Below are positions 1-12,200 of a DNA stretch of 64,000 nt, piece by piece. The number at the start of each line of letters is the position of its first letter. The stretch's first letter is position 1. The DNA is taken from NCBI GenBank assembly GCA_022316685.1, contig JAKJHU010000082.1, positions 4,216,001-4,280,000 on the forward strand, in the 5' to 3' direction. Under the pieces are notes generated by a model. It did not search any database and had not been told where the DNA came from. It saw nothing but the letters and a program-made list of their open reading frames with translations. Both the position numbers and the translations under genes were made by a program. Source of the DNA: Progne subis subis. Lineage: Eukaryota; Chordata; Aves; Passeriformes; Hirundinidae.

Positions 1-393
1 CTGTGACACGAAAATACACTTTAGAGCTTGTACCAGGAGCACCCTCTTAATGTTAACAGTTGCCTGGCCTTTTGTTTTGGGTTGTGTAGCATCCTGTGTG
101 CTCAAGTCTAGCTGTTTGTCATTTGGGAGCCCAACACTTTTATTCTTGGAAGTTGCTTCCAACATCCCTCTTTGCCTGCAGGCTGGTATATTAGTTCACA
201 TCTGGCATGGAAACTACCACAAGCATTTGCATCTGATTTAATTACATCAGAGTTCAAACGGCTCTGGTGAAGTAAGCATTAGCTGGGCCTAACAAAGTCA
301 GGACCAGGGCTGGTGTCCCCACTTTCTCCCCTTTCTACTAGTTTGAGGATATCCCAAGTTTCTTTTTAAGGCATAGCTGTGTTTCTTTTACCT

Positions 394-435
<42 letters not shown>

Positions 436-3106
436 CATTCCTTTTCACTTTTTTTCTTCTATGCTGATTTTACTTCTGCTTTTGTTTCCAGTGGTTGTTT
501 GGTCTTTGGGGAAATTTTTTTTTTTGTTCTTCTGTCAATCTCACTGTCTATTTGTGCTCCCTTTCTTCTCTGCCTGCGTTGGGGGTTGAGATTTATGTGC
601 TTTCAACCCAATCTTCTGTGGGTGGCCAGGAACATGTTAAAGGGCAAGCAGGTGGCACACTGGATCTGAAGGCGTCTCCTGGATTGTCCAGATGGAAAGA
701 TTTGGCTGATAGTCCCAGGAACTTGGTGCCTTCTCTGAGCAAATCTGTTTGGAGAGCACCACATGGTACCCATGCAACCAGAAAGGTGAGCAGTCCTCCT
801 CTTTAGGACAAAGAACTAGCTTCTGTCTTGTTTCCTTAGAACCTCCACTTGTCACATGGCCCATCCCTTTCTTTTCCCCTTTGCTGCTCTCACCAGGACA
901 GGGCCAGCTGCTCCCCAGGCACCTTCCAGGAATGGTAATCCACTTCCTAAGCAGTGCAACAAGCAAGACCAGGTTTTCCTTCGTGATAGTGCTGAGAGGC
1001 CTGTGGAGATGGGAAGCTGGAGTATTTCCTAGCCCACCTGTACACAGAGGCTCTGATGAACTGGCTGGTGGACCAGCAGAAGTCCTGGGCACAGGCAATG
1101 CTGTTGGATGTCATAGGGAGGGAGACTCCATCAGGTCAGTGAGGCTTAGCAGCTAATTAGGGCAATTAATGAGTCAGACATGGTAAAACCTAATGGTATA
1201 GCCAAATGAGGCACCCCAGACCAACCTGCTGTGTCTGTTGTAGGCATAGTTTATCTGAATTTGTATTTCCTCTGGCCAAGGCCCAGGGAGGTGCCCTTTG
1301 ACCACTGCAAGGAGATTCTGCATGTGGAAACTGTCACTGCTGCCCTGCTAATTCCTCCATAACCACTGGAAGAAGGATGAGAAGCCCCCAAATTTCTCTA
1401 AATGTTGCAAAGTTGGGCATCAGAACAAGGACACTGGAGACCAGCATCAGTGTGTCATGCAACAGGAGAGGTCCTGGGGCTGCTGGGACTGGGAGGCTCT
1501 CTGAGCATGGGAATGCTTTCCTGTTCTTTCCTTCTCCAGATGCTCCTGCCTGCCCTGTGCCTTGTTGCAGAACAGGGCATGTGTGCCTCCAACCAAACCC
1601 TGATCTCATCTGGGGCCTCCAGGCGCTGCTTGTTAGAAGTTGTAGCAGTGGCAGGCTACCAAGTGCTGATCCCAGCCTCCTGTGCCTCCCTCTCAGCTAA
1701 CCAGGGCTATCCCCATTTCCTTACATTTACCAGGAAGCCTGTGTGCTGCCTGTGAGGAGAAAAAGGCTGTTGAGTAGTCCAAGTAAGATTTCCTCTTATC
1801 AGGGCTGACCATGTGTTGGCAGGTTTCCTCTCGCCATCAAACAGGGACAATCCCATACTTAGAAAGGGCTGGGAGAGCTCAGCTGTGGAATTCTGTAGAG
1901 TTGGGTTTAGCCTGTGCTGAGTGCCAGATAAATGAATTAAGGTTCAGTAATTAATGGCTCTATAACAAGATCCTGATTGCAGTGACATCTTCCTTTTTAC
2001 CTCTCATGCAGGTGAAATTTTGAGGATAATCAGTTGTCCTCTGGCTGGGCCAAGTCACCTGGGCCTTACAGTGGGATATAAAGCTGTTGGGATAACTCTT
2101 CCTCTTCCCAGAGCCTTCTTGTGCAGGAGAAGAGAGCACAAATCTAAGCCAAAAAGGGCTCTCCGTGCACAAAGGACCGTGGTCCCATGCTGTGTTTGCA
2201 CTGTGCCATGCTCCTACAGCAGCTGTGCAACCTTCATTAAATATCCACGAACCTTTACAGAGGGAGAAATTCCTTGGAAACTGGGTTTTGTTAATTCTGC
2301 TATTCAAAAAATGGTTTGTTTTGCTACAAAGGAAAAGCTTTACTGTTGTTTCCCAAGCTCCATAGCTCAGTCCTTTGGGAGGAGGTTCTCTGCTTGTCCT
2401 TGGTATTTTTGTCTTGGTCTCCAAGCTGGCCTAGTACCTCCTGCCATTTCCCAGCTGGGCAGAAAGCACTCTGGAAGTGGAAAGCACACTGTGTGTCAGG
2501 TACCCTGCTGCTGAGCAGTCAGCCATGCCAGTGAACATCCCTTTAACCATTTGAGGAGAGAATAAACACCGGATTGACTCTCAAGGGCCTCTGTGAGCAT
2601 AAAATAGCTCTTTGTTAATTAATGTTGTGCAGCTCTGGGTGGATCCTTGGCTTTCATCAGCCTTCAGCATTCTTGAGTTGCTCTCTTACACTCGAGGCGT
2701 TTTCGTACAAGCCTGATGGGGTGCTGAGGAAGGGCGTATCTCCCAAAAGCTTACATGGATGGATATGCTTCCTTCTCATTTCTGAAATAAAATGACATGG
2801 CTTTTGCTTATCTGAGGCCTGTCTCCTGTGCTGGAGGAAAGGCAGGCAGCCAGCCTGGGAGCAGCATTTATATCAGGGATTACTGCAGCCACACCACAGC
2901 TACAGGGCCACTGCCTGCCTCTGCTCCCTTTAGAGGTCTCGGGGTGGCAGGGAACTGCATCTAAACGACCCTAAGCACTCTGCTGCCCGCCTAAAGTCAG
3001 GTTCAGACTCTTTGGCTGAAGGCTGGGGTGAGCCCAGCTGTAATTCCTCGGTGCTGAGAGCGGGGCTCGGTGCTGTGCGTGCTGACTCCTGGCTGTTTGT
3101 TCGCAG
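1..3106 (+). other. BOK intron (right part), non-coding
   Basis: The missing N-terminal BOK exon would begin MEV and end in the LLRLG part of BH3. I searched all plus frames here and found no such exon, so this is the 3' part of an intron. It holds a 35-nt poly(T) run at 397-431 and unremarkable sequence. The short open frames have no family resemblance. Confidence 0.75.
397..431. repeat. Poly(T) tract, 35 nt
   Basis: An uninterrupted run of T lies inside a BOK intron, read directly from the sequence. It is a low-complexity tract with no clear element attached. Confidence 0.9.
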
Positions 3107-3235
3107 GGGATGAGCTGGAGTACATTCGCCCCAACGTCTACCGGAACATCGCACGCCAGCTGAACATCTCGCTGCACTCCGAGACCGTGGTGTCAGACGC
3201 CTTCCTGGCAGTGGCTGCGCAGATTTTCACCGCAG
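3107..3235 (+). CDS. BOK: BOK coding exon: end of BH3 and start of BH1
   Basis: The acceptor tgtttgttcgcag precedes GG GAT GAG; the donor GCA G|gtacgg follows. The exon supplies the last two bases of a Gly codon, 42 full codons and the first base of the next Gly. The GDE of the BH3 core begins exactly at the splice junction, so the BH3 motif is split between this exon and one outside the window. Confidence 0.95.
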
Positions 3236-6200
3236 GTACGGCGCCCAGACAGACACACAGACAGGGCTGGGTGCACAGGAACAGGATGGAGCCGCCTCTC
3301 TTGGAGAAGCCATGTCTCTGGGATAGCCTGTGAGGTGGGGCTTTGCTTTCTGAAAGGGCTGTGGGCAGTTTGGCAGTGTGCCCTGCTTTAATGATTTGAT
3401 GACAGCTCCTCTGCTGTCTTCTGGCAGGGAAACGTCCTGGGTTGTAATATTCTTCCAGTAGATAGAAGGCACCTCCTGCCCTACCTCATTAGGAGGTGGT
3501 TGTTACCTCATTGCACAGGGAGGTCACTCATTCCAACCTTATTTGCTCACCATTGGCAACTGCAGAGGATTCATTGCTTGGGAGTCTCCCTTGTTCCAGC
3601 TCATGCTGCTGATGCTGGGAGCCAGAATCAACTCATCACAGGACAGCTTCTCTCCTCCCGGCTTCCTTTCCCACAGCAACACCCAGAATTGCAATGGAAC
3701 CTGCTGTTTCTCCTTTCTCGTGCTGGGGAAGTCGTGGTCCTTAAGGCTGTTCCAAATGAGCAGGTGCTTTGAGCTTTCTCCCTGCTTAGATGTGAGTGTT
3801 CTGCTGCTGCTGTTAGACTGGTTCCAGAGATGATGGTCAAAAGCAAAAATATGCCCTATGCTGCCTTCAGCTTTTCCTGGAAACAATCCCTGCCCACAAC
3901 TGGAAAAGCAGCCTGTGGGAAGAGAGGGAAGAGAAACCTTTTAGAGGGACTTATGTCAGGCAGGTTCTGACACGGTTATAGGTTTTCTGCAATATCTCGT
4001 TGTGTTGTCTGTGGAAGGGACAGTAGATGTTAAAGATTGGAAACAAAACCAAAAAAATGGGGAAAAAAACCCCAAAGACAGCAACTTGCTAGCAGCATAG
4101 CAGTATGAAACCACTGGAACCAGTGACAATAGCTTGGGAATTATCACAGGATGCAGGGACTCTTGTCACTTCGGCAATAGTTGCTACAGGATAGAAGTCC
4201 AGGTTTCAGTTGTGCTTTCAAATAGGCTACCTCACTCAAAACCTTTTAATCTTCACAATCAACTTTATCTGTGCTTCTTTTTCCGGACATTCTGGAGAAG
4301 CCCTGACATGCAGAAGGTCTGAAGAGCTGTGGTGGAGAGCACAGATCCTCCCCAGAATCATAACAGATGGCAACATAAATCTCTGAGAGGGACTGCCCAA
4401 GCAGGGCTTCTGGCAGTTCGAGCAGGGCAGATTTTCCTCCCTGGGTCAGGGAAATGGATGCTGTGTGATTGGAAATGGATGGAACTGGACTGTGTGGCTG
4501 GTACTGCAGCCCTCAACAGCCTTTCAGAGCATGCCTGGGTTGCAGCTTGCCTGTGCACTGTGCTGGCTTGGGAGGGCCTGAGAGCTCAGAAAGCAAGACC
4601 TGGGAAAGTATGGCGGGAATGTCTCAGTGTGGCTGTGTACAAAGAGCAGGTGGCCTGTTTTGTCACTTAGTACTGAGCTTTACTGGTGTCAAGGCTTACA
4701 GAAAACCCACGGTCAGGCTGGCAGGCTCAGGTGCAATTTGCATTGCAGGTGAGTAGGTGATCTTAGATCACAGCTGACTGCACTGGGCCTGGCCCACCTC
4801 CAGAACTGAAGTGACACAGAGAGCTAAGCCAGGAATGCTGCAGGTGGAGCAGACTGTGTGTGCTGTGATGCTGCATAACCATGATGCTGGGGAGAAAGCC
4901 TGCTGCCTCCTGGGAATTCTGCTCTCAGTGTATATTGACAAATTCACGGAGAGCTGCATTTTTTTGTGTTCTTCAACTTCTCAGCTCAGGAGCCAAGTGT
5001 GTGGGTAGTTTAAAATTAAAGTAGAAGTCATATCTCATAGTTCTAAACCTGGGTTTTCAGGGTATTAAGAATAGAATCTGGATTCAGCCCTCAGAGGCTG
5101 ACAATGCTGGAGATTTTGGACTCAAGCTCTGTTGTCAGTGCTGCCCCTCCTCCTGAGCCACCCTGCTGCAGAAATGGCTGGTGGTGTGCTGGTTGCACAG
5201 GGGTTGATTCAAACCTTCCCAGAGCTCTCCATGCTCTGTCCTTAATTCTGTCTCATCTCTGCTGGGGATTGTGTATTTAATTGCTTTTATTAATTATTGT
5301 AATTTCTCCTAGGTAGAAGGTTGCTGAGTGGCAGAGGGGTAGGAGCTTGCTGTTTTTTAACATTCCTGGATCCCACTGCAGTCTCAAAACTCAGCATTTA
5401 ACAATAAATCCAGCAAATTGGAGTTGGCTGTAGCAGCCAGACATTCATTCCTTTTTTTTTTTTTTTTTTTCCATAGTTCAGAGGAAAGACGCTCTTATTG
5501 AGCAGAGGAAACCAGACACTCAAGTTCAGTCTGAGCTTTCATGCCAATTACCAAGTTTATTAAGAAAACAGCCACAGTCTGACACCACAGTGCTTAGGCA
5601 GCTTGGGGAGCCCCACTAGTCACTTACAATGCCTTTCCAGCAAGGAAGCAGAGGATTTTGACCCTTTTTTGCTGGAGAGGTTTTCTCCTTGATCCTTTGC
5701 ATGTCTATCTTCTGCATTCTGGTCTGGCTTTAAGTCTTCACACTGTAGCTCTGTCTGTGCTCACTTCCTGTCCACACTGTCCAAAACTGCCCTTAGCAGC
5801 CTGTTTCAATCCCTCTTTCAGTGAAGAATTTTTTATTAATACCCAGTCTAAACATCACCTGGTGAATTGTGGGGCCATTTCCTCTTGTCTCATGGCTTGT
5901 CATCTGGGAGGAGAGACTTTAGGCTCAAGCTGTGTTTTGTTCCTGTTTCTGAACAACTCATTAGTTATTCAGGGTGAGGAGAGCCCATCTGTGTGGAGAC
6001 AAGCACTGCAGAGCCCTGAGCTGCTTCTGGCAGTAAAGGATCTGCAACAGCATCGTCTCTGTGATGTTACCACTAGTTCTCATGTGTGGTCCAAGGCTGC
6101 TCTGCAGGTAGCAGGAGATGTTCCCCTGACCTGAACAAGCTTTGGTTTGGGGCCTGGCTGAGCTGACATTTACCTTAGATTTTAAAACAAATGCCAGAAG

Positions 6201-9200
6201 GAAGAGGTCACTTGGTGGAAAAACAGAAGTAGAAAAGGGAGAGGCATTTTCCTTTCCTAAAGGAAGCACTGCTGTCCTGTTGGTAAGAGCTGCTGGGCAT
6301 GAGGGCTTTTTAAAAGCTTTCAGCCTGGTTTTTACTGGGTTTGGCTTTTAATCAAGAGTGCCTGGGCTGAAGTATAACAGGAATGTAGGGTTAGTGCTTT
6401 CTGAGGAGAAAGCACTTTCCCTGCAGGAACAAATGGATGCAGATGACACCAAGCTGACTGGCGCTGTTGACACACTTGAAGGATGGGTTGACATCCAGAG
6501 GGACCCGGACAACCTTGAGAAGTGACCCATGGGAATCTCATGAGGTTGTACAAGGCCAGGTGCTAATGCTGCATGTGTTGAGGCAGCCACCAAGATCAAT
6601 CCAGGCTGGGGATGAGCAGATCAAGAACAACCCTGGGAGAAGGACTTGGGGGTGCTGGTGGGTGAGAGCTGGACATGCCCCGGCCCTGCGTACTGGGACC
6701 CAGAAAGCACCCGTGTGCTGGGCTGATCCCCCAGCGTGGGCAGCAGGGGAGGGGGAGGTCCTGCCCCTCTGCCCCACTCAGACCTGTCTCCAGCCTGAGT
6801 CCCAGCACAGGAAGGACATGGAGGTTCTGGAGGGAGTCCAGAGGAGGCACCAGGATGATCAGAGAAGTGATGGAGCAGCTTTGCTGAGAGCAAAGGCTGG
6901 GACAGTTGGGATTGGTCAGCCTGGAGAAGAGAAGCTTTGGGGTGACCTAACTGTGGCCTTCAAGTCACTGAAGGAGCCAACAAGGAAGTTGAAGAGAGAC
7001 TATTTACAAGGGCCTTAAGTGACAGGAAAAGGGGGAATGACTTCACTAGTAGGTTTAGATTAGATATTAGGAAGAATGTTCCTTAATTTTCTGTAGTTCA
7101 CCAGCAAACTTTCATGTGTTTTTTACCTTGAGAACATCTGGTTGGGATTTTCTCCTTTGCATCTATCCAGAGCAAAAGAACCTTGGTTTTAACCCTGGAA
7201 TTAAATGACTGAGGTGTAACACTCCCCATTACAGGGAATTGGAATGAAATGAGCTTTGAGTTCCCTTCCAACCCAGATGATTCTGGGTTTCTCTGAAATG
7301 CTGTTAGAAATGCATCCTGCTGCTCCCTCATCGCTTAGGCCTTACAACTTCAGCTTCCTGCCTTGTGCACACTCCTCTCAGCTTCCCTCTCCACCAAAGC
7401 CTGTTGTGTCTGGCTGTATTCTCCCAGCTGCTGCAGTGTAGCAGTGGATCGTGTTTCTTTAAGGTCTGATTTGTGAGCAGGACTTCGATGCTGAGTGGAG
7501 CAGAGGGAAGTTTATTTGAATAACCTCAGGGAGTGTGGTGCCCTGAAACTGTACAGTCATGTCTCGTGGCTTCTTCATCTCTCCCCTGGGGCAGACAAGC
7601 TCATATGAGCAGGAACAATTTCAAGAGCATTCCTCTCCTGCTAATTCATTTTACCCTGGGCTCAGCACTGTTTACATACCTTCAGCTCCATGGCTGGCCT
7701 AGAGAGTGCAACTTGTATTTCGTATTTTTTATAATGCCTTCTAAGCAGCCCTTCACTTTTTCCATATCCTTTCGTTCCATGTCAGTGAGCAGAGCTTTCT
7801 CTCTTTTGACCGTTCCTTTTTGGACGAGCCTTCCATTCCCTGTTGTTGTTAGCTCCTGTGCATGTTAATCCACGCAGTGTGAAGCTGTGAATAGATTGTC
7901 TTGCTTGGTGATGAGTGCCTGTTTTAGCCAGTGTGGATGACAGCCAGGCCTTTTGAGGAATTTGGAGCAAGCCAATGTGTTTTTGCTTCTCATGTGCACG
8001 GGCCAGCTGCAATTCCAGCTTCTGCTGAGACACATCACACCGGTGTCACTTTGAGCCTGGCCTGGACATCCTGGGGAGCAGAGGCAGCTGGGTGATTGCT
8101 GGAGCCAGCCTGGGCAGGGGGCCCAGCCACAAGCATGGCCCTGGTGTTGGAGGTGCCTGCTGTTCCCTTGCTTCCTACAACACCTAGTGAGAAGAAGAGC
8201 ATGAGCTGTGCCCTGCTCTTGTGGGTGAGAAGCCCAGCCTGCTGTCTCCATCTTTTGCCTCCAGCAGTGGCAAGAGGACTTCAGACAAATGGAAATCAGA
8301 AGGGGTTTCCTCCTCTCCTGCCCCCATGGACTGACTCTGCTGGTAACAGGAAAAGCAGGCTGAAGGATTGGTTTGACCCTTATGAGCGTGCTCTGGAAAG
8401 AGGATGTGACCCCTGAGCCCTCCACATCCATCACCATTATATGTGTTAACCAAGAACTCGTTCTCTTTCTGCTGTGGAAGGGAGAGGGATTCTCTCCATG
8501 TGCCAGGGAAGCACTCACCTCGTGCAAGTCCTGCAGCAGGTACCACTGTGGTGGAACAATTTTGGCAGGGAAGCTGGAGCTGAAGGACTTCATCCTCTCT
8601 GGACTGACATGCCTTACAGCAAAGCTGCTTTCCTGTGTGCTGGGGAGGTCATGGGTCTCTTGAGCCTCTATCTTTCCCAGGTTGTGGATACACTTTTCTT
8701 CTATTGGAAAGCAAAACTTGGATTCAAAACAAAGTTAACCGAGACTGGAGCTGTCATTCTGTACCAGGGTGACTTCAGTCCTGGCAGTCTTTGTTACTGC
8801 CATGTAAATATCTCAGAGGTAATGGACTTGCTTCAGATATTTAAAGAATGCTGTCAGCAAAAGCTTGGGAATAAGCCAGAGAACTCTTCCCTGGAATTTT
8901 GGGTAACTTTTGTTATGTAACTCAAGATGCAAGGTACCACATTTCTGCAGGGATGAAGAACTGTAAAACTGACTTCTACTAAAGCTGAATATAAGCCAGC
9001 TGAGGCTCTGGTCCTGGACATATCATCAGCAGGAAGTGTAACCTCTTAAAGCCTCTTTCATTAGGTGGAACTGTATTGACCTGCAGCTCAGACAGCCTCT
9101 TCCTTGCAGGGAGAACCCCTCTGTCTCGTCTTCTGTGGTTTCATAGCCTCTTCCTGGCTCATTCTGCTGGCTGTCATGGTGACACACAATGTGAGAAAGG

Positions 9201-12200
9201 CAGATAAATAGTGTGAATGCCAAACAGGCACTGAACTTCCTGAGTGACAGCGCTGGTGTCAGGGACACCGCAGGGTCTGCTCAGCAAAAAAGACCAAAAG
9301 AACAACAGTCACTTTAGCTACGTTAATAACTTCCTCAGATCTTTGGTATAGTTTTGGGGAAGGACAGAGCATCACAGAGGATTTGAGCTATTGCTGTTAC
9401 TGTTGCTGCAGAGCCTCACAAAAGGTTCATCTGTAGATTTTAATCTTACATTAGTCATGAAAAATGTGGGTTTTTGGTAACGCTGAATAGATTTTCTTCG
9501 GTCTAACAAGGTATTCCTGTGACTGACATTTGAAGAGTTCCTCTAAAGTTCAGGGTTTTTTTTTTTTTTAATTTAAGAAAAAGAAAAACAAGCAACTCCT
9601 AAAAGTGTTGGTGTGAATGTCCCTTTTGAAGCACCAAGTATAAGAATTGTGGAAATGCACTGAAATCTACATGCTTTCTAAAGATATATAGGCCATTCTG
9701 CTGCAATGAGAACTGCTGTGGGGAGGCTGGAGCACCATCCCAGAGCTGGTTCAGGCTACCTGGGGATCTGAGAGTGCAATGAAAGAAAGAGGGAGACTGT
9801 TTACTCCATTTAAATTGTGTTTTTGCTTGCTGAGCACATCCAGTTTCCTAATGATGAGTTTAACCCCTCCTGATCCATAGATCTAGTCATTGCACACATC
9901 TTTCCATCCTCTCACCTGTTTTCTTTCTTGCTGCAACCTTGTGAGAACAGTTTGATGTGGTTTTTAAAAATTAGAACTTCACCAGGCTTCTGACTGTATT
10001 TGAGAGATACTTTGGACATATTCCACAGAGACACAACACTGTAAAATACTTCACAGTATGCTTGATAAATATGGTTATTAGAGATAATAAAGTACAGGGG
10101 GGATACACCACAGTGCGGCAGTGCATGGGAGTAAAAGGGTTGTGTTTCCAGGTCACTGGTCCTGAGAAGAGCCTGAGGAGAGGCAGCTGACTGCAGTGTT
10201 TGAGCATGAAGGATTTATGAGTGCAGTGTTTGAGCATGAAGGATTTATGAGTGCAGTGTTGGTGAAGGTACCGGGAGGGGGCTGGTACCTAGAGCTGTGC
10301 TCTGCACTTCTCTCTAACACCAACAGGAAGATGACTACTGCTGGGACAACTTCTGTGGAGCACTTGCTGCAGGAAGGTCAGCCTGGCAGGAAGGCTGTCT
10401 TCTAGGAAATTAGATCACTGACTGACTCTCCATGCCTGTCTTCAGTGGGGTAGCACAAGCAATGTTAAGTAGGCAGTGGCCAAATCCTTGAAGCTACCTG
10501 TTTCTCAGGTGGAGACTGAGGACTAGTCCTTGCCTTGAAGAGGACACCAGCCCTCATGAGTGCAAGTGGATGAGCAGCACAGGATCCAAGGGAATGGCAT
10601 GAAGCTGTGTCATGGGGTTAGATTGGATATCAGGAAAAGATTCTTCCCCAGAGGCTGGGTCAGGCACTGAACAGGCACACCAGGGAATGTCATGGCCCCA
10701 GGGCTGCCAGAGCTCCAGGAGCCTTTGGAAAACGCTCTCAGGCACAGGGTGGGATTGTTGGGATGTCCTGTGCAGCACCAGGACTTGGACTTGATGATCC
10801 TTGTGGGTCCATCCAGCTCAGGATTCTATGACTCCTGTATTCCAGCTACTGATTCTGTGAACCATCTTGGCCCCAGTAGCCTTGCCTCCCTTTGTTCTTC
10901 TTGTGCCGTTATAGAACTGAAGATGTTTGTCTTGTATGCTTTGAGTGTCACATTGGAACAGTGATTAGAAAAAATACAGGAATGCTTTGTCTAAGGATGC
11001 TTAAGCTTTATGTTGGAGACAAAAAAACCCAGGTTGTTCAAAGTATTTGAATTCTACCACCTCCTATGCAGCATGTGCATGGCTGAGAGCCAGTGGCAAT
11101 ACAGACCATAGTGGTGTACCAATGGTGCCTTTGGGCTGGTTTTTTTCCAAAGCTGTGCAGCCAGTGCTGAGAGGCAATCAAACCATACCAAAGCCAGATT
11201 ATTTCATTCTGCTTCTCCACGTGGAGAGTTTTCCCTAATTCTGGTCCTCTACTATTTCTTTTCCCCCACATGGAGAGCACACAGAACGGTGCAGCACAGG
11301 CACTTGTGATGAAGCAGCGTCACTTCCTTTGATTATTCAGGACTGAACTGAGTGTGTGTGTAAGTATGAATGGCCTTTTTTCTTTTCACAGGCATAACGT
11401 GGGGCAAGGTGGTGTCCCTGTATGCCGTGGCAGCCGGGCTGGCGGTGGACTGCGTGCGGCACGCGCAGCCAGCCATGGTTCACACCATCGTGGACTGCCT
11501 GGGAGAGTTTGTCCGCAAGACCTTGGTGACGTGGCTGAAAAGGAGAGGAGGCTGGGTAAGAAATGTTCTCTCACCGAGCTTGTTTCTGTGTGTCCAGACC
11601 TGGAAAATATCCCAGTTAATGAAAGCTTTATGCTTTCATCTTTGCAGCTTTATGGAGAAAAAGGCTCCATGAGTGTGAGATTCTCTTTCACAACGCTGTG
11701 GCCACCTGCACCTGTGCTAGGCTTATGTAACTCTGTTACTGCCTCGTGGTCCCATCCTCAGAAAACATCAATTATTCTTGTGCTCAGCTTCCTGCATAAT
11801 TCAGTCCTCACCCACCAGCACTTGTGTTCCTGATCTTCCCCAGAGCTAACAGCCACAGTGTCACAGTGGGACATTGTGGGAGTCATTCCTGGGAGGCCCT
11901 GGAACCGGCTGCCTAGAGAAGCTGTGGTTGTCCCATCCCTGGAAGTGTTCTAGGACAAGTTAGGTGGGGCTTGGAGCAGGTTGATTTTAGAGGAAGGTGT
12001 CCCTGCCCACAACAGGGAGTGGGACTGGATGATCTTTAAGGTCTCTTCCAACCCAAACCATTCTTTGATTCTGTGATCCTCTTGGCCAGCTGTTTTTTAG
12101 AAACTGGCAAAAAATGCAACCAGCCAGCTTAATGCCATTTCACCTCTAAGCACTGGATTTCTTTGGTCTGTCTATACCCAATGTGAGCATTGTTTCCTGT

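Larger units (their letters stand above)
3236..11391 (+). other. BOK intron, about 8.2 kb, with CR1 copies
   Basis: The interval runs from the gtacgg donor to the cttttcacag acceptor. It contains a 19-nt poly(T) at 5452-5470, CR1 pieces at 6430-7295 and 10610-10845, and a 30-bp direct duplication at 10194-10253. No other coding content is recognisable. Confidence 0.85.

Noticed and set aside
1..3106. Possible N-terminal BOK exon
   Set aside because: No frame contains a BH4 or an LLRLG ending before a donor, so the exon must lie outside the window.
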